DNA of 64,000 nucleotides, from positions 4,265,001-4,329,000 of the forward strand of contig NZ_CP159837.1 of the NCBI RefSeq assembly GCF_040564635.1. The letters are read 5' to 3'. Both the position numbers and the translations under genes were made by a program. The notes below the pieces were generated by a model that saw only the letters and a program-made list of their open reading frames with translations, did no database searches and was not told the DNA's origin. The stretch is from Planktothricoides raciborskii GIHE-MW2 (GTDB taxonomy: Bacteria; Cyanobacteriota; Cyanobacteriia; Cyanobacteriales; Laspinemataceae). Positions 1 through 8,172 of this stretch are shown one piece after another. Each line of letters begins with the position of its first letter. Positions within the stretch are counted from its first letter, which is position 1.

Positions 1-1
1 G

Positions 2-598
2 CCCGGATATGCCAATCGAGTCCTGCGCCGTTCGTCGATTTCGGATCAAGTAGGGGCGAATCGCTCTTCGCCCCTACTCAACATTTATGTCATCACTGCC
101 GGGAACCCTGAGTTTGAGCCTTTACCCCTCGGTGCGGGTCGGTCTACCACTGGTCGTCCCAGTACCAGGCAGGAAAATTCCCCCCCCAGTAGGGGCGAAG
201 AGCGAATCGCGGGCGAACAGCCGTTCGCCCCTACTTTGCCTTCTTTGAATTCTGAATCGAATTCTGAATCAGAACCCGATTCATCTTCCTCCGATCGACC
301 CCGGACGCCAAACGATGATCCACAACAAGTTTTTATTACTACTTTAGAACGACAATATCGCGGGAATCAAGTTGTAGAAATCCCGCGATATCATTGGTTA
401 TTTTTAACTAAAACCACTGAGGGTTGGCGTCTTGCCTTGATATTTTCTCGGATGGGTTCAAATCGACCCAGTAGGGGCGAACGGCCTTTCGCCCCTACCC
501 CACCAGAAGAAAGTTCTGATAGTTTCATGGCTGAGGCGATTCGTTTGTGGTTACGAGATTTATGGTTAAAAAGCTGTAGCGATCGCCATAATTCTTAA
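2..598 (+). CDS. Hypothetical cyanobacterial protein, 5' end cut by the window edge
   Basis: The reading frame ending in TAA at 596-598 is open without a stop back to base 2, so the gene begins before the window. A TTG at 236 is an internal codon, not the start. About 198 residues are visible. The middle is low-complexity Ser/Pro/Asp-rich. The C-terminal half has a compact part (IPRYHWLFLTKTTEGWRLAL, a Trp/Leu-rich C-terminus) that looks like a small cyanobacterial domain of unknown function. Three copies of the TAGGGGCGAA...TTCGCCCCTA hairpin lie inside the frame without breaking it, adding residues such as SRGERPFAPT. I do not recognise the function. Confidence 0.6.
   Translation, partial: PGYANRVLRRSSISDQVGANRSSPLLNIYVITAGNPEFEPLPLGAGRSTTGRPSTRQENSPPSRGEERIAGEQPFAPTLPSLNSESNSESEPDSSSSDRPRTPNDDPQQVFITTLERQYRGNQVVEIPRYHWLFLTKTTEGWRLALIFSRMGSNRPSRGERPFAPTPPEESSDSFMAEAIRLWLRDLWLKSCSDRHNS
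49..498. repeat. Three GTAGGGGCGAA/TTCGCCCCTAC hairpin repeats inside a CDS
   Basis: Copies are at 49-78, 188-235 and 470-498. Each has arms AGTAGGGGCGAA and TTCGCCCCTACT/C around a variable middle; the second copy is longer. Related copies occur between genes at 35961-35986, 36965-36990 and throughout 55040-56070. Here they lie in the coding frame of the first gene. Confidence 0.8.
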
Positions 599-657
599 TC
601 AAATATTTCTTGCAAATTACAGCTAAATACAGCAGTAATTCTTATTTTTTATCTTCT

Positions 658-912
658 TTAAATCGGTTGCAGTTGACCAGGCGATCTCGTCACTGCCTTA
701 GACATATTTTGTACTGGACAGAATAAATCAATAATTAACTCTAACTCATGGGGATAATGGGGCTTCGGATCGTTGACCAACCAAATCGGTGGCACCATCA
801 TCGGATCGTATTCAGCCACAATATAGAGTCTATCTGGTTTATTTTTTAGTTTTACCGGAGTTCCTTGCGCGTATTGTAAAGCTTCTTGGTTTTCGAGGTC
901 GTTAGTCATCAT
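658..912 (-). CDS. Small hypothetical protein (84 aa)
   Basis: I do not recognise a named family. The protein has a short, slightly acidic N-terminus, then a compact core (GTPVKLKNKPDRLYIVAEYD followed by a PPIWLVND segment) that looks like a small beta-barrel of the kind seen in short cyanobacterial proteins. The frame can be opened at a TTG at 933, but the tandem ATG codons at 912 and 909 are more likely starts. It is convergent with the gene ending at 598, and nothing nearby hints at a role. No signal peptide or membrane segment is visible. Confidence 0.5.
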   Translation of the reverse strand: MMTNDLENQEALQYAQGTPVKLKNKPDRLYIVAEYDPMMVPPIWLVNDPKPHYPHELELIIDLFCPVQNMSKAVTRSPGQLQPI

Positions 913-1353
913 AGTGTCATCAATATTTATCAACTGGAGATTTGTTATGTGTCGAATGTAACATAATCAATCAGCATATGGTAAAAATTGATACATTTTT
1001 TAACTAAACGTTGAGCTATATGTCTGATTCTGGCTAATCTGGGTGCGTGAAATGTTCAAATGCTGTCTGTATGATTCAGATGGGATCCGCATTTGCGATC
1101 GCAAGGAAATAGCTCCTTTGTGACTGTGAGTAAGTAATAAAACTTATCGAAGACATCAAAAACTACTCATCAACTATTCATACATAACTATCTGCTTAAA
1201 GAATAAATCTGTAAATATACAGATAATACCAAATCCGCTAATCCAGAGCGCGTTTTAGGGGATAATCGTAGGGGTCGGTTTCAATCCCCTACCCGATAAA
1301 AAGCGGATTTGGTATGAGTCCATCGTTAAAATTCCCATTCAGAGAAAAAAACC
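913..1353. other. Intergenic region with a long inverted repeat
   Basis: No gene is supported here. At 1226-1315 a 14-bp perfect inverted repeat (ATACCAAATCCGCT / AGCGGATTTGGTAT) encloses about 62 bp, a MITE-like arrangement of a type common between cyanobacterial genes. It lies 39 bp beyond the 3' end of the ABC transporter gene and could act in transcript termination. The rest is AT-rich without visible structure. Confidence 0.5.
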
Positions 1354-3231
1354 CTAAGAATTGTTGCGTAAGAGTACGCGCTGGCTCTGTAATTGTTTAA
1401 TCCGTTCCAGTGTGCCACTGGGAATCGAAGCAATTAGCTTTTGGGTATAATCTTGTTGCGGTTGTCGATAAATGGTTTCCGCAGGCCCCATTTCTTCGAT
1501 TTTCCCTTGATTCATCACCATAATGCGATCGCTCATAAACTTAACCACACTCAAATCATGGGAAATAAAAATATAAGTTAAATGGAATTCTTCTTGTAAT
1601 TCCTTGAGTAAATTTAAAACTTGGGCTTGCACCGAAACATCCAAAGCGGAAACCGACTCATCACAAATAATAAACTTCGGATTCAAAGCCAAAGACCGGG
1701 CAATACAAATCCGCTGTCTTTGACCTCCAGAAAACTCATGGGGATAACGATTCATCACATCCCCACTTAACCCCACTCGTTCCAACAAATAAGCTGCCCG
1801 TTCGCGATGTTGTGCGTTACTTTTGCCCGGTTGATGAATCTTCAAAGGTTCCATCACCAAATTGCCCACATTCATCCGGGGATTCAAAGAACTAAAAGGA
1901 TTTTGAAACACAATTTGCATTTCCCGGCGAATTGGTCGCAGAGTTTGTTCCGGCAAATGGGTAATCTCTCGGTCTTCAAAAAATACCTGTCCTCCTGTGG
2001 GTTGAATTAATCTTAACAAGGTTCTGGCTAACGTCGTTTTTCCACAGCCAGATTCGCCCACTAATCCCAAAGTTTCTCCGGGATAAACTTCAAAAGATAC
2101 CCCATTCACTGCCATCATATACCGTTTAGTTTGGCCAAAAATTCCTCGGATGGGAAACGCTACTTGCAAGTTTTTCACCTGGAGAATTGGCGGTTTTGCT
2201 TGCAACTGTTTGAGTCTTTCGGCTAATGTTGCTTCAGTGACAGAAATCTGAGAATTATCTTGAATACTTTCCTCAATTTTCACCTCACCCGTATCACTGC
2301 TGACCACATTCATATAGTCTGCCACCGTGGGCAAATATTTCAAGCGAATTGTAGGTTGAGGGCGACAAGCTAATAACCCTTTGGTATAAGGATGTTGCGG
2401 CTGGGAAAAAATGTCCCACACCGACCCAGACTCGACAATTTTGCCTTGGTACATCACTGCCACGCTATCAGCAATTTCCGCAATCACCCCTAAGTCGTGG
2501 GTAATGAACATCATGGACATTCCACGGCGATCGCGCAACTCCCGCAGCAAATCCAAAATTCTTGCCTGTACCGTCACATCCAGGGCTGTGGTTGGTTCAT
2601 CGGCAATCAACAAATTCGGATTACATGAAATTGCCATCGCAATCATCACCCGCTGAATTTGTCCCCCAGAAAGTTGGTGGGGATACCGTTTGAGAATTGC
2701 CAGTTTTTGCTGGTTAATTTCCTGGAGAATTTCTCGTTCCGTTTTATTCCCTTTCACCGTTGCCCGCAATTCCTCATCACTGGGAATTAGTTTCACCTCT
2801 TGTAAACTAGCTAAGGCTTGTCTGCGGGCTTGTCTTAAGGTGACTTGTTGATGCAGCATAATCGCTTCCGTCATCTGGAAACCGATGTTATAAACGGGGT
2901 TGAGAGAACTCATCGGTTCTTGGAAAATCATCCCCACATTCCCACCCCGATATTGCTGCTTTTCGGTTGGAGTCAGATTCATTAAATCGATGGGTTTGTC
3001 CTCGGTGTTCCCCTGAAACCAAATTTCTCCCCCGCTGATTTTTCCCGGACTGGGGACTAACCCCATCACCGCTAGAGATGTGACTGATTTCCCCGAACCC
3101 GACTCACCAACAATGCCAAGGGTTTGACCTCGTTTCACCTGAAATGATATGCCGTCAACAGCCTTCACGAGTTTTTCCTCGGTTTGAAATTGAACCATTA
3201 GGTTACGAACATCTAGAACTCTGTCATTCAT
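1354..3231 (-). CDS. Peptide-type ABC transporter, fused double ATP-binding protein
   Basis: A 625-residue protein carrying two complete ABC ATPase domains, as in Dpp/Opp/Gsi-type importers where DppD- and DppF-like subunits are fused. Domain 1 has Walker A GESGSGKS (42-49), signature LSGGQ (187-191) and Walker B LLIADEP (207-213), followed by the oligopeptide-type C-terminal segment (QHPYTKGLLACRPQ). Domain 2 has Walker A GESGCGKT (392-399), signature FSGGQ (500-504) and Walker B IICDES (521-526). It would energise uptake of peptides or similar solutes from the cytoplasmic face of the inner membrane. No permease or binding-protein gene is adjacent, so partners must be encoded elsewhere; the substrate cannot be told. 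Confidence 0.9.
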   Translation of the reverse strand: MNDRVLDVRNLMVQFQTEEKLVKAVDGISFQVKRGQTLGIVGESGSGKSVTSLAVMGLVPSPGKISGGEIWFQGNTEDKPIDLMNLTPTEKQQYRGGNVGMIFQEPMSSLNPVYNIGFQMTEAIMLHQQVTLRQARRQALASLQEVKLIPSDEELRATVKGNKTEREILQEINQQKLAILKRYPHQLSGGQIQRVMIAMAISCNPNLLIADEPTTALDVTVQARILDLLRELRDRRGMSMMFITHDLGVIAEIADSVAVMYQGKIVESGSVWDIFSQPQHPYTKGLLACRPQPTIRLKYLPTVADYMNVVSSDTGEVKIEESIQDNSQISVTEATLAERLKQLQAKPPILQVKNLQVAFPIRGIFGQTKRYMMAVNGVSFEVYPGETLGLVGESGCGKTTLARTLLRLIQPTGGQVFFEDREITHLPEQTLRPIRREMQIVFQNPFSSLNPRMNVGNLVMEPLKIHQPGKSNAQHRERAAYLLERVGLSGDVMNRYPHEFSGGQRQRICIARSLALNPKFIICDESVSALDVSVQAQVLNLLKELQEEFHLTYIFISHDLSVVKFMSDRIMVMNQGKIEEMGPAETIYRQPQQDYTQKLIASIPSGTLERIKQLQSQRVLLRNNS

Positions 3232-3741
3232 GGAAAAGCTCTTGCAAATTTTAAGTTGACTTTAACAGTTTATCGAGTTTGACCTCTGTGAATATCTCTG
3301 TAAATCTACAGACTAGATCCTACAGACTTGTTTCCGGAGACAATCCGTAGGCAGTGAAGAATCTACTAAAATATCTATGTTCAACTAGATATCCGGGGAT
3401 TATCAGGGCGTTCAGCTTGCTTTAGGGCGAGGGAATCGCTTTCTCATCAGTTCCGTAACAAATAAAGTAACAAAAAAGTAACAGACTTATTGTAACCAAG
3501 TTACTGTCCGCAAATTTCCTCAGATAGTTCCGGGGATCGATCCGTTACGATTGCGCCCAAGTGTTGTTGATTCCTAACTTGTTATTTTTTTACTCAATAG
3601 GTAAAATTAGCATTAACCCCAGGGAACAATTGCAATTGTATCAGAATCTTTGAAAGCAATTTTTGGCCGAAAAATCGCGGTTAATCTCCAAGAAACACTC
3701 CCAAACCTCATTCATAATTAGGACAACCCAAAGAAAAATTT
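3232..3741. other. Intergenic region between divergent genes
   Basis: About 510 bp separate the divergent ABC and RTX genes. Short direct repeats of AAGTAAC occur at about 3470-3485, with a related GTTACT at about 3500. Otherwise I see no gene or strong hairpin. Promoters for both genes should lie here, but none can be assigned with confidence. Confidence 0.3.
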
Positions 3742-4986
3742 ATGAACTCAACTCAAGTGGATTTAATGTTTAACTCGTTGCCATTAGGGATAATAGAAAG
3801 TCCCATAGAAATGAATCAATTTACCGGATCGCTTTCTAGCTTGCCATCAAATATTCAGAACGATCCGATGATTCAACTCGGTTTTAGAGATTTAATTGGT
3901 AGAGTCGTTGGAGGGGTTGGAAATTTAATCGGTTCAATTAACTGGAATAATATCGTTGATGGGGCGGCGAATTTAATCACCTCCGTTGATTGGAATAATG
4001 TAGCCGGTTTCGTGACTAATGTAGTGGGGAGCATCAACCCGCTTTCAGTCGTGAGTGTGGCGGGGAATGTGGCCGACTCTGTTAGTGATATTGTGGGGTT
4101 TTTTCTGCCCCAAAATGAATTGATTAATTTAGTTAGTACCGTAGGCAGAGAAACCGTTAATTTAATCAATGGCAAAGATATTAATCTGGACGTTTTGGGT
4201 CGGGATTTTGCTAATGTAGGTTTGGGTCTGTTGAATTTGCAATTTAACCGAAATAAGCTTTATTTCGATCTGATTAATCTGGCTGCATCCGGCGCTGCTG
4301 CCGCTTTATTTGATGATGCGGGTTTCGCTGGAGATATCGTTGATTTAAGTACGCGGTTGGATGCCCGCAACTCCGGGGGCTGGCGTTTTCTCGATGGGGA
4401 TGATTATGTTAAAGGTAGCCTTCTCGGTGATATTGTCAATGGGAATCAAGGCATGGATTATTTAGTGGGTTTGGCGGGGTCAGATTTTCTCCGAGGAGGC
4501 AGGGATAACGATCGCGTCGATGGTGGTGATGATGATGATATTTTAAATGGCAATATCGGCAATGATGAAGTCCGAGGTGGTGCCGGAAATGACTTTTGTC
4601 GCGGTGGTCAAGGGGATGATTTAATTGATGGCGGCGCCGGGGATGATATCCTGATCGGCGATCGCGATTTTGATATTTTAATTGGCGGTTCTGGGGCTGA
4701 TTTCTTTGTCCTACAAATGCAGAATGCCAGTGAGGATGCCGGTCGCGCCGATCGCATTGCTGATTTTAATGCCGCAGAAGGCGATCGCATTAAAATAGTG
4801 GGCTGCGAACGCATTGAAGACCTAGGACTGGGATCCGTGGATGTGAATGCTGACGGACAGGTGGACACCGCCATCCTTTGTTCTGGACAGGTTTTGGGGG
4901 TCGTCATGGGAACAAATCCGACCGTCGTTAAAGATTATATTGACCTGATTAGTTCAGAAGAGCAAATTTTCAATATCGTCGGGTAG
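3742..4986 (+). CDS. RTX-type calcium-binding protein
   Basis: A 414-residue acidic protein. Residues about 235-325 hold a row of GGxGxDxxx nonapeptides (for example DGGDDDDILNG, GGAGND, GGQGDDLIDGGAGDD), the calcium-binding beta-roll of hemolysin/RTX proteins exported by type I secretion. The N-terminal 200 residues are a Val/Ile/Asn-rich region with imperfect internal repeats (INWNNIV, VDWNNVA) and no Sec signal peptide, which fits a C-terminal type I signal. The last part (SGADFFVLQ, then RADRIADFNAAEGDRIKI) matches the usual C-terminal cap of such proteins. No secretion genes are adjacent. The N-terminal module is unassigned, so whether it is adhesive, structural or enzymatic is unknown. 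Confidence 0.85.
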   Translation: MNSTQVDLMFNSLPLGIIESPIEMNQFTGSLSSLPSNIQNDPMIQLGFRDLIGRVVGGVGNLIGSINWNNIVDGAANLITSVDWNNVAGFVTNVVGSINPLSVVSVAGNVADSVSDIVGFFLPQNELINLVSTVGRETVNLINGKDINLDVLGRDFANVGLGLLNLQFNRNKLYFDLINLAASGAAAALFDDAGFAGDIVDLSTRLDARNSGGWRFLDGDDYVKGSLLGDIVNGNQGMDYLVGLAGSDFLRGGRDNDRVDGGDDDDILNGNIGNDEVRGGAGNDFCRGGQGDDLIDGGAGDDILIGDRDFDILIGGSGADFFVLQMQNASEDAGRADRIADFNAAEGDRIKIVGCERIEDLGLGSVDVNADGQVDTAILCSGQVLGVVMGTNPTVVKDYIDLISSEEQIFNIVG

Positions 4987-4994
4987 GCAAAGCC

Positions 4995-5027
4995 AGAAAC
5001 CGGGTTTTTTGAAAAAACCCGGTTTCT
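4995..5027 (+). terminator. Near-perfect hairpin, likely terminator of the RTX gene
   Basis: A 33-bp palindrome lies 9 bp after the RTX stop codon. It has 16-bp arms (AGAAACCGGGTTTTTT and its complement) around one G. It is a member of the AGAAACC repeat family with T/A-extended centre and would form a strong RNA hairpin from either strand. Termination is inferred. Confidence 0.5.
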
Positions 5028-5163
5028 AGAGTGGGTCAGTCCCGATCGAGATAAACTTAGATATTAGGCAAAATACTAGGCAAAATACTAGATTCTTCAA
5101 GTAAGCCCCGATCTGTTTGCCCCGATCTGGTGGCGACGATCTCAATTTAAAAATTTAAATATT

Positions 5164-6147
5164 ATGGTTTTAATTCGCGTTCCCAAAATTTGGGACATTC
5201 CCGAAAGTCAAATTACCCCAGAATCCGTTTTTAGCAATCGGCGCAAGTTTCTCAAACAGGCGATCGCTGCTGGAATTGGCGTCAGCATTTTACCGATCAT
5301 GGGCTGTCAACAGCAGTCCGAAGGGGGCAACGACCCCACAGCGGGAACCATTTCCCTCGGTCAAGTTCCCGTCAACCCTGATTTTGCCACAGCCGGACGG
5401 TCGATCACCGATCGATCCCTCAGTTCTCGCTACAATAACTTCTATGAATTTGGCGGCACCAAATCCATTTGGCGGGCAGCCCAAGCCTTACCCACAGACG
5501 ATTGGAAAGTCGAAGTCACCGGCTTAGTCAACCAGCCCAAAACCTACGACCTCGATGACCTGCGGAAAAAATTTCCCATTGAAAAACGGGTTTATCGCTT
5601 TCGTTGCGTAGAAGCTTGGGCAATGGTCGTCCCTTGGATTGGATTTCCCATGAAGAAAATCATTGAAGATGTCAATCCCACCAGCGCCGCAAAATTTGTC
5701 CGCTTCTCCTCTTACTACGATCCGGAAGTCACCCCAGGACCAGGTTTTGCCTTTGGTTCCTTGCCTTGGCCCTATCAAGAAAGCTTGCGGATTGAGGAAA
5801 TGGCTAATGACCTCGCTTTCTTTGCCACGGGAATTTACGATCGCACCTTACCCAAACAACATGGCGCCCCCATCCGCATGGTGGTGCCTTGGAAATATGG
5901 TTTCAAAGGGGCGAAATCGATTGTCAAAATTGAATTTTTAGACCAGCAACCGGCGACTTTCTGGCATACCTTGGTGCCGAATGAGTACGATTTTGAAGCG
6001 AATGTCAACCCCAATAAGCCTCATCCCCGTTGGTCTCAAGCGAAAGAACGGTTAGTCGGGCCAGGTCCTGCATTAAGTTGGGAAACTGTCCCCACTCAGC
6101 CTTATAACGGTTACGGTGAATATGTCGCTGGGCTGTACCAAACCTAA
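5164..6147 (+). CDS. msrP: Protein-methionine-sulfoxide reductase catalytic subunit MsrP (YedY)
   Basis: A 327-residue member of the sulfite-oxidase fold. It reduces oxidised methionines in periplasmic proteins using a molybdopterin cofactor. A twin-arginine signal is visible (SNRRKFLKQ, Arg26-Arg27, followed by a hydrophobic stretch ending near MGC48), so it should fold in the cytoplasm and be exported by Tat. The molybdenum-ligand cysteine is in YRFRCVEAW (Cys148), with the family-typical MVVPWIGFP and GAPIRMVVPWKYGFKGAKSIVKIE segments. Length and motif order fit MsrP. The heme partner MsrQ, often next door in proteobacteria, is not adjacent; the next gene encodes a small unknown protein. 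Confidence 0.92.
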   Translation: MVLIRVPKIWDIPESQITPESVFSNRRKFLKQAIAAGIGVSILPIMGCQQQSEGGNDPTAGTISLGQVPVNPDFATAGRSITDRSLSSRYNNFYEFGGTKSIWRAAQALPTDDWKVEVTGLVNQPKTYDLDDLRKKFPIEKRVYRFRCVEAWAMVVPWIGFPMKKIIEDVNPTSAAKFVRFSSYYDPEVTPGPGFAFGSLPWPYQESLRIEEMANDLAFFATGIYDRTLPKQHGAPIRMVVPWKYGFKGAKSIVKIEFLDQQPATFWHTLVPNEYDFEANVNPNKPHPRWSQAKERLVGPGPALSWETVPTQPYNGYGEYVAGLYQT

Positions 6148-6202
6148 AAGTTATTGGTTATTTGGCATCACCCACAAATAATTTTGAAATTACTGACTTA
6201 CC

Positions 6203-6454
6203 ATGAATCACGATCCAGAAAAACGCCATACATCTTCCGAAGATGAATTGATCGATGCCTTGGAAAAATTAGAAGCAACTTTAGAGTCCAGCGATCTCCC
6301 TCTATCCCCCAAAACCCCCGCCACACCAGCGGCTAAAGTGGCCTCACCCCCGAAAAAACCTAAACAGGAATTCCTGTTGAGTGCTTTAGAAGATGCGGCA
6401 GCGGATATTGATCAATTTATGGCGGCAAAACATTTGGATAGCGATCGCATTTGA
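6203..6454 (+). CDS. Small acidic hypothetical protein (83 aa)
   Basis: Starts 55 bp after msrP on the same strand and could be co-transcribed. The N- and C-terminal thirds look like short acidic helices (DELIDALEKLEATLESS; LLSALEDAAADIDQFM) joined by a Pro/Ala/Lys linker. No cysteines, signal peptide or membrane segment. Unassigned; codon usage looks normal and the frame ends at a HIP1 site. Confidence 0.55.
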   Translation: MNHDPEKRHTSSEDELIDALEKLEATLESSDLPLSPKTPATPAAKVASPPKKPKQEFLLSALEDAAADIDQFMAAKHLDSDRI

Positions 6455-6459
6455 TTTGT

Positions 6460-6625
6460 TATTTGTTATTTGTTGGTTGTTGGTGGTTGGTTGTTGTTTG
6501 TTATTGATGGGTTTCTTTAAATAACGAATAACTAATAGCAGGTAAATAACAACTAACCAGCAATCAACTAATAACTAAATAATAACTAAATAAATAAATA
6601 ACTAATAACTAATGATTAATAGAAA
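6460..6625. repeat. TTGTTATTTGTTGG / AACTAATAACTAA low-complexity tract
   Basis: A T/G-rich stretch (about 6450-6500) is followed by A/C-rich AATAACTAA units (about 6515-6615), which can pair roughly to form a loose stem between two convergent genes. Similar tracts lie at 14830-15005 and 42985-43290, again at gene 3' ends. Confidence 0.5.
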
Positions 6626-6659
6626 ACCTGAGCAATAACCCACAAATTACCCCAAAATG

Positions 6660-7499
6660 TCAAGATTTACTGACTTTTTGCCGCTGCGCTTCGTAGAGAA
6701 TTAGGGCAGCAGCGATCGCCACATTCAAGGACTCCACTCCCCCACTCAGGGGAATCGTCACTGTTTTGTCAGCAAGCGCTGACAATTCCGGGGATAAACC
6801 ATTGCCTTCATTTCCTAACAAAATTAGAGTCGGTTGACAATAGTCAAGTTCCCAATAGGTGAATGAAGCATGAGCATCCGTGGCCACAATTTGCCATCCT
6901 TGATTTTGGCAATGTTTCACCTGAGTTACTAAATCCGCACTCACCGCTATTGGCAAACGAAACCATTGCCCAGCGGAAGAACGCAAAACTTTCGGATGAT
7001 CTAAATCTACGCTATCGGCACTTAACCATAAACCCGCTGCATTAGCCGCCGCTGCGGTTCTAATAATTGTCCCCAAGTTGCCCGGATCTTGAATTGTTTC
7101 TAAAGCTAAAGCGATCCCCGTTTTGGGCATCTGTTGGGGATCGAGGGTAGGACGGGGCGCGGTAGCTACGATCCCATCAGGATTCACCGTAGTGGCGATC
7201 GCTTCTAGTACCAATTGACTCAGCACTTGGCACTTTTTTGCCTGGGTGGAAATTCTTTGCCAAAGGGATAAATTTTGGGCAATCCATTGGGGAGTTGCAC
7301 AAACATTAAGCAAGGGATAATTTACTTCACAGGCTACTTCCAGTAAATGGGTGCCTTCTAACAAACATTGATTTTCTCGGTGTCTTCCTTTGGCGTCATG
7401 TAGCTTACGAATTTGCTTGACTAAAGGATTTTGCCGACTGCTGATTTCAATTACTATTGAAGCGGATGGTGGTTGTGCCAAGGCTGCTACAGGTCTCAC
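6660..7499 (-). CDS. TrmH/SpoU-family RNA 2'-O-methyltransferase
   Basis: A 279-residue SPOUT methyltransferase, expected to transfer methyl from S-adenosylmethionine to a ribose 2'-OH in tRNA or rRNA. The N-terminal RNA-binding part starts ISSRQNPLVKQIRKLHDAKGR, typical of the RlmB/TsnR-like group. The catalytic knot is visible in three motifs: LETIQDPGNLGTIIRTA, LILLGNEGNGLSPEL and VTIPLSGGVESLNVAIAAAL. The frame opens at a GTG (7499) without a clear ribosome site, so the first 17 residues may not be translated. The exact target nucleotide cannot be deduced. Confidence 0.88.
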   Translation of the reverse strand: MRPVAALAQPPSASIVIEISSRQNPLVKQIRKLHDAKGRHRENQCLLEGTHLLEVACEVNYPLLNVCATPQWIAQNLSLWQRISTQAKKCQVLSQLVLEAIATTVNPDGIVATAPRPTLDPQQMPKTGIALALETIQDPGNLGTIIRTAAAANAAGLWLSADSVDLDHPKVLRSSAGQWFRLPIAVSADLVTQVKHCQNQGWQIVATDAHASFTYWELDYCQPTLILLGNEGNGLSPELSALADKTVTIPLSGGVESLNVAIAAALILYEAQRQKVSKS

Positions 7500-7690
7500 A
7501 GACTTAAAAAAAGTGCTTTTCCTATTGTACCATAATCATCCTAGAGGAGAATAGTCAGAGACGATTTTATAAATTAATTAAATTTTTTACGGATTGCCTG
7601 AATAATATTTGTGAAATATAGTAATAAGCGTTGAGGATTTTCTAGATTAATTGCTACATCATTGCCATCATCATTTTATGACAAGAACTT

Positions 7691-7863
7691 ATGACAACAA
7701 CTCTCGGTGAAAACAAGATTCAAGGCGATTTCGGTCAATGGGCGATCGCACCGAAAAAAAATATTCCTCAAGGCTTGTTTTTTTACCCAGAGGAAGCTAG
7801 TTGGTATCTGTTAATAAATATGCGGAACCCGGGACTTGAACCCGGAAGTCTTTGCAGACACTA
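7691..7863 (+). CDS. Doubtful short ORF or gene fragment (57 aa)
   Basis: ATG at 7691 opens MTTTLGENKIQGDFGQWAIA and reads through PQGLFFYPEEASWYLL before running antisense through the tRNA-Leu gene to a TAG at 7861-7863. The first 40 residues look protein-like and include a HIP1 site. The last 15 are just the tRNA complement. It may be the remnant of a gene replaced at its 3' side by the tRNA, or chance. The remaining 7500-7690 is AT-rich with nothing visible. Confidence 0.2.
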
Positions 7864-7904
7864 GAACCTGAATCTAGCGCGTCTACCAATTCCGCCAGTT
7901 CCGC
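7821..7904 (-). tRNA. tRNA-Leu (anticodon CAG)
   Basis: The minus strand gives an 84-nt class II tRNA. Acceptor GCGGAAC pairs with GTTCCGC plus discriminator A. The D-arm has the TGGCGGAATTGGTAGACGC pattern typical of leucine tRNAs, the anticodon loop is TTCAGGT (CAG), there is a long variable arm, and the T-arm has GGGTTCAAGTCCC. No CCA is encoded. Confidence 0.95.
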
Positions 7905-8156
7905 TTGTTGACCTTGTGATTTCAGACAATCTATCCTTTCATAAATATTTGCTAATGTCAAGTACCTCAAAGAAAAATTTTTTAGGTGACTTGCCAGGGG
8001 GCAACGACACCAGTCAGATGAGATCGCGGAAAAATAGCCCAAGTAGAATATCCAGAATTGTCAATTGACCGCAAAATAAATCAAATATATCTGGACAATT
8101 ACCATCTTTCCGCTAGAATCTAAACCAACTTAAAAAACTGTAATATTATCCATATC

Positions 8157-8172
8157 GGAGGATACCCCTATT
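8157..8172 (+). promoter_or_regulatory. Ribosome binding site and probable ATT start codon of murA
   Basis: GGAGG at 8157-8161 is followed after 8 bases by ATT at 8170-8172, in frame with murA. Upstream the frame is closed by TAA at 8131-8133, and between that stop and the conserved GAKN motif there is no in-frame ATG, GTG or TTG. ATT is therefore the best start candidate. Confidence 0.6.
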
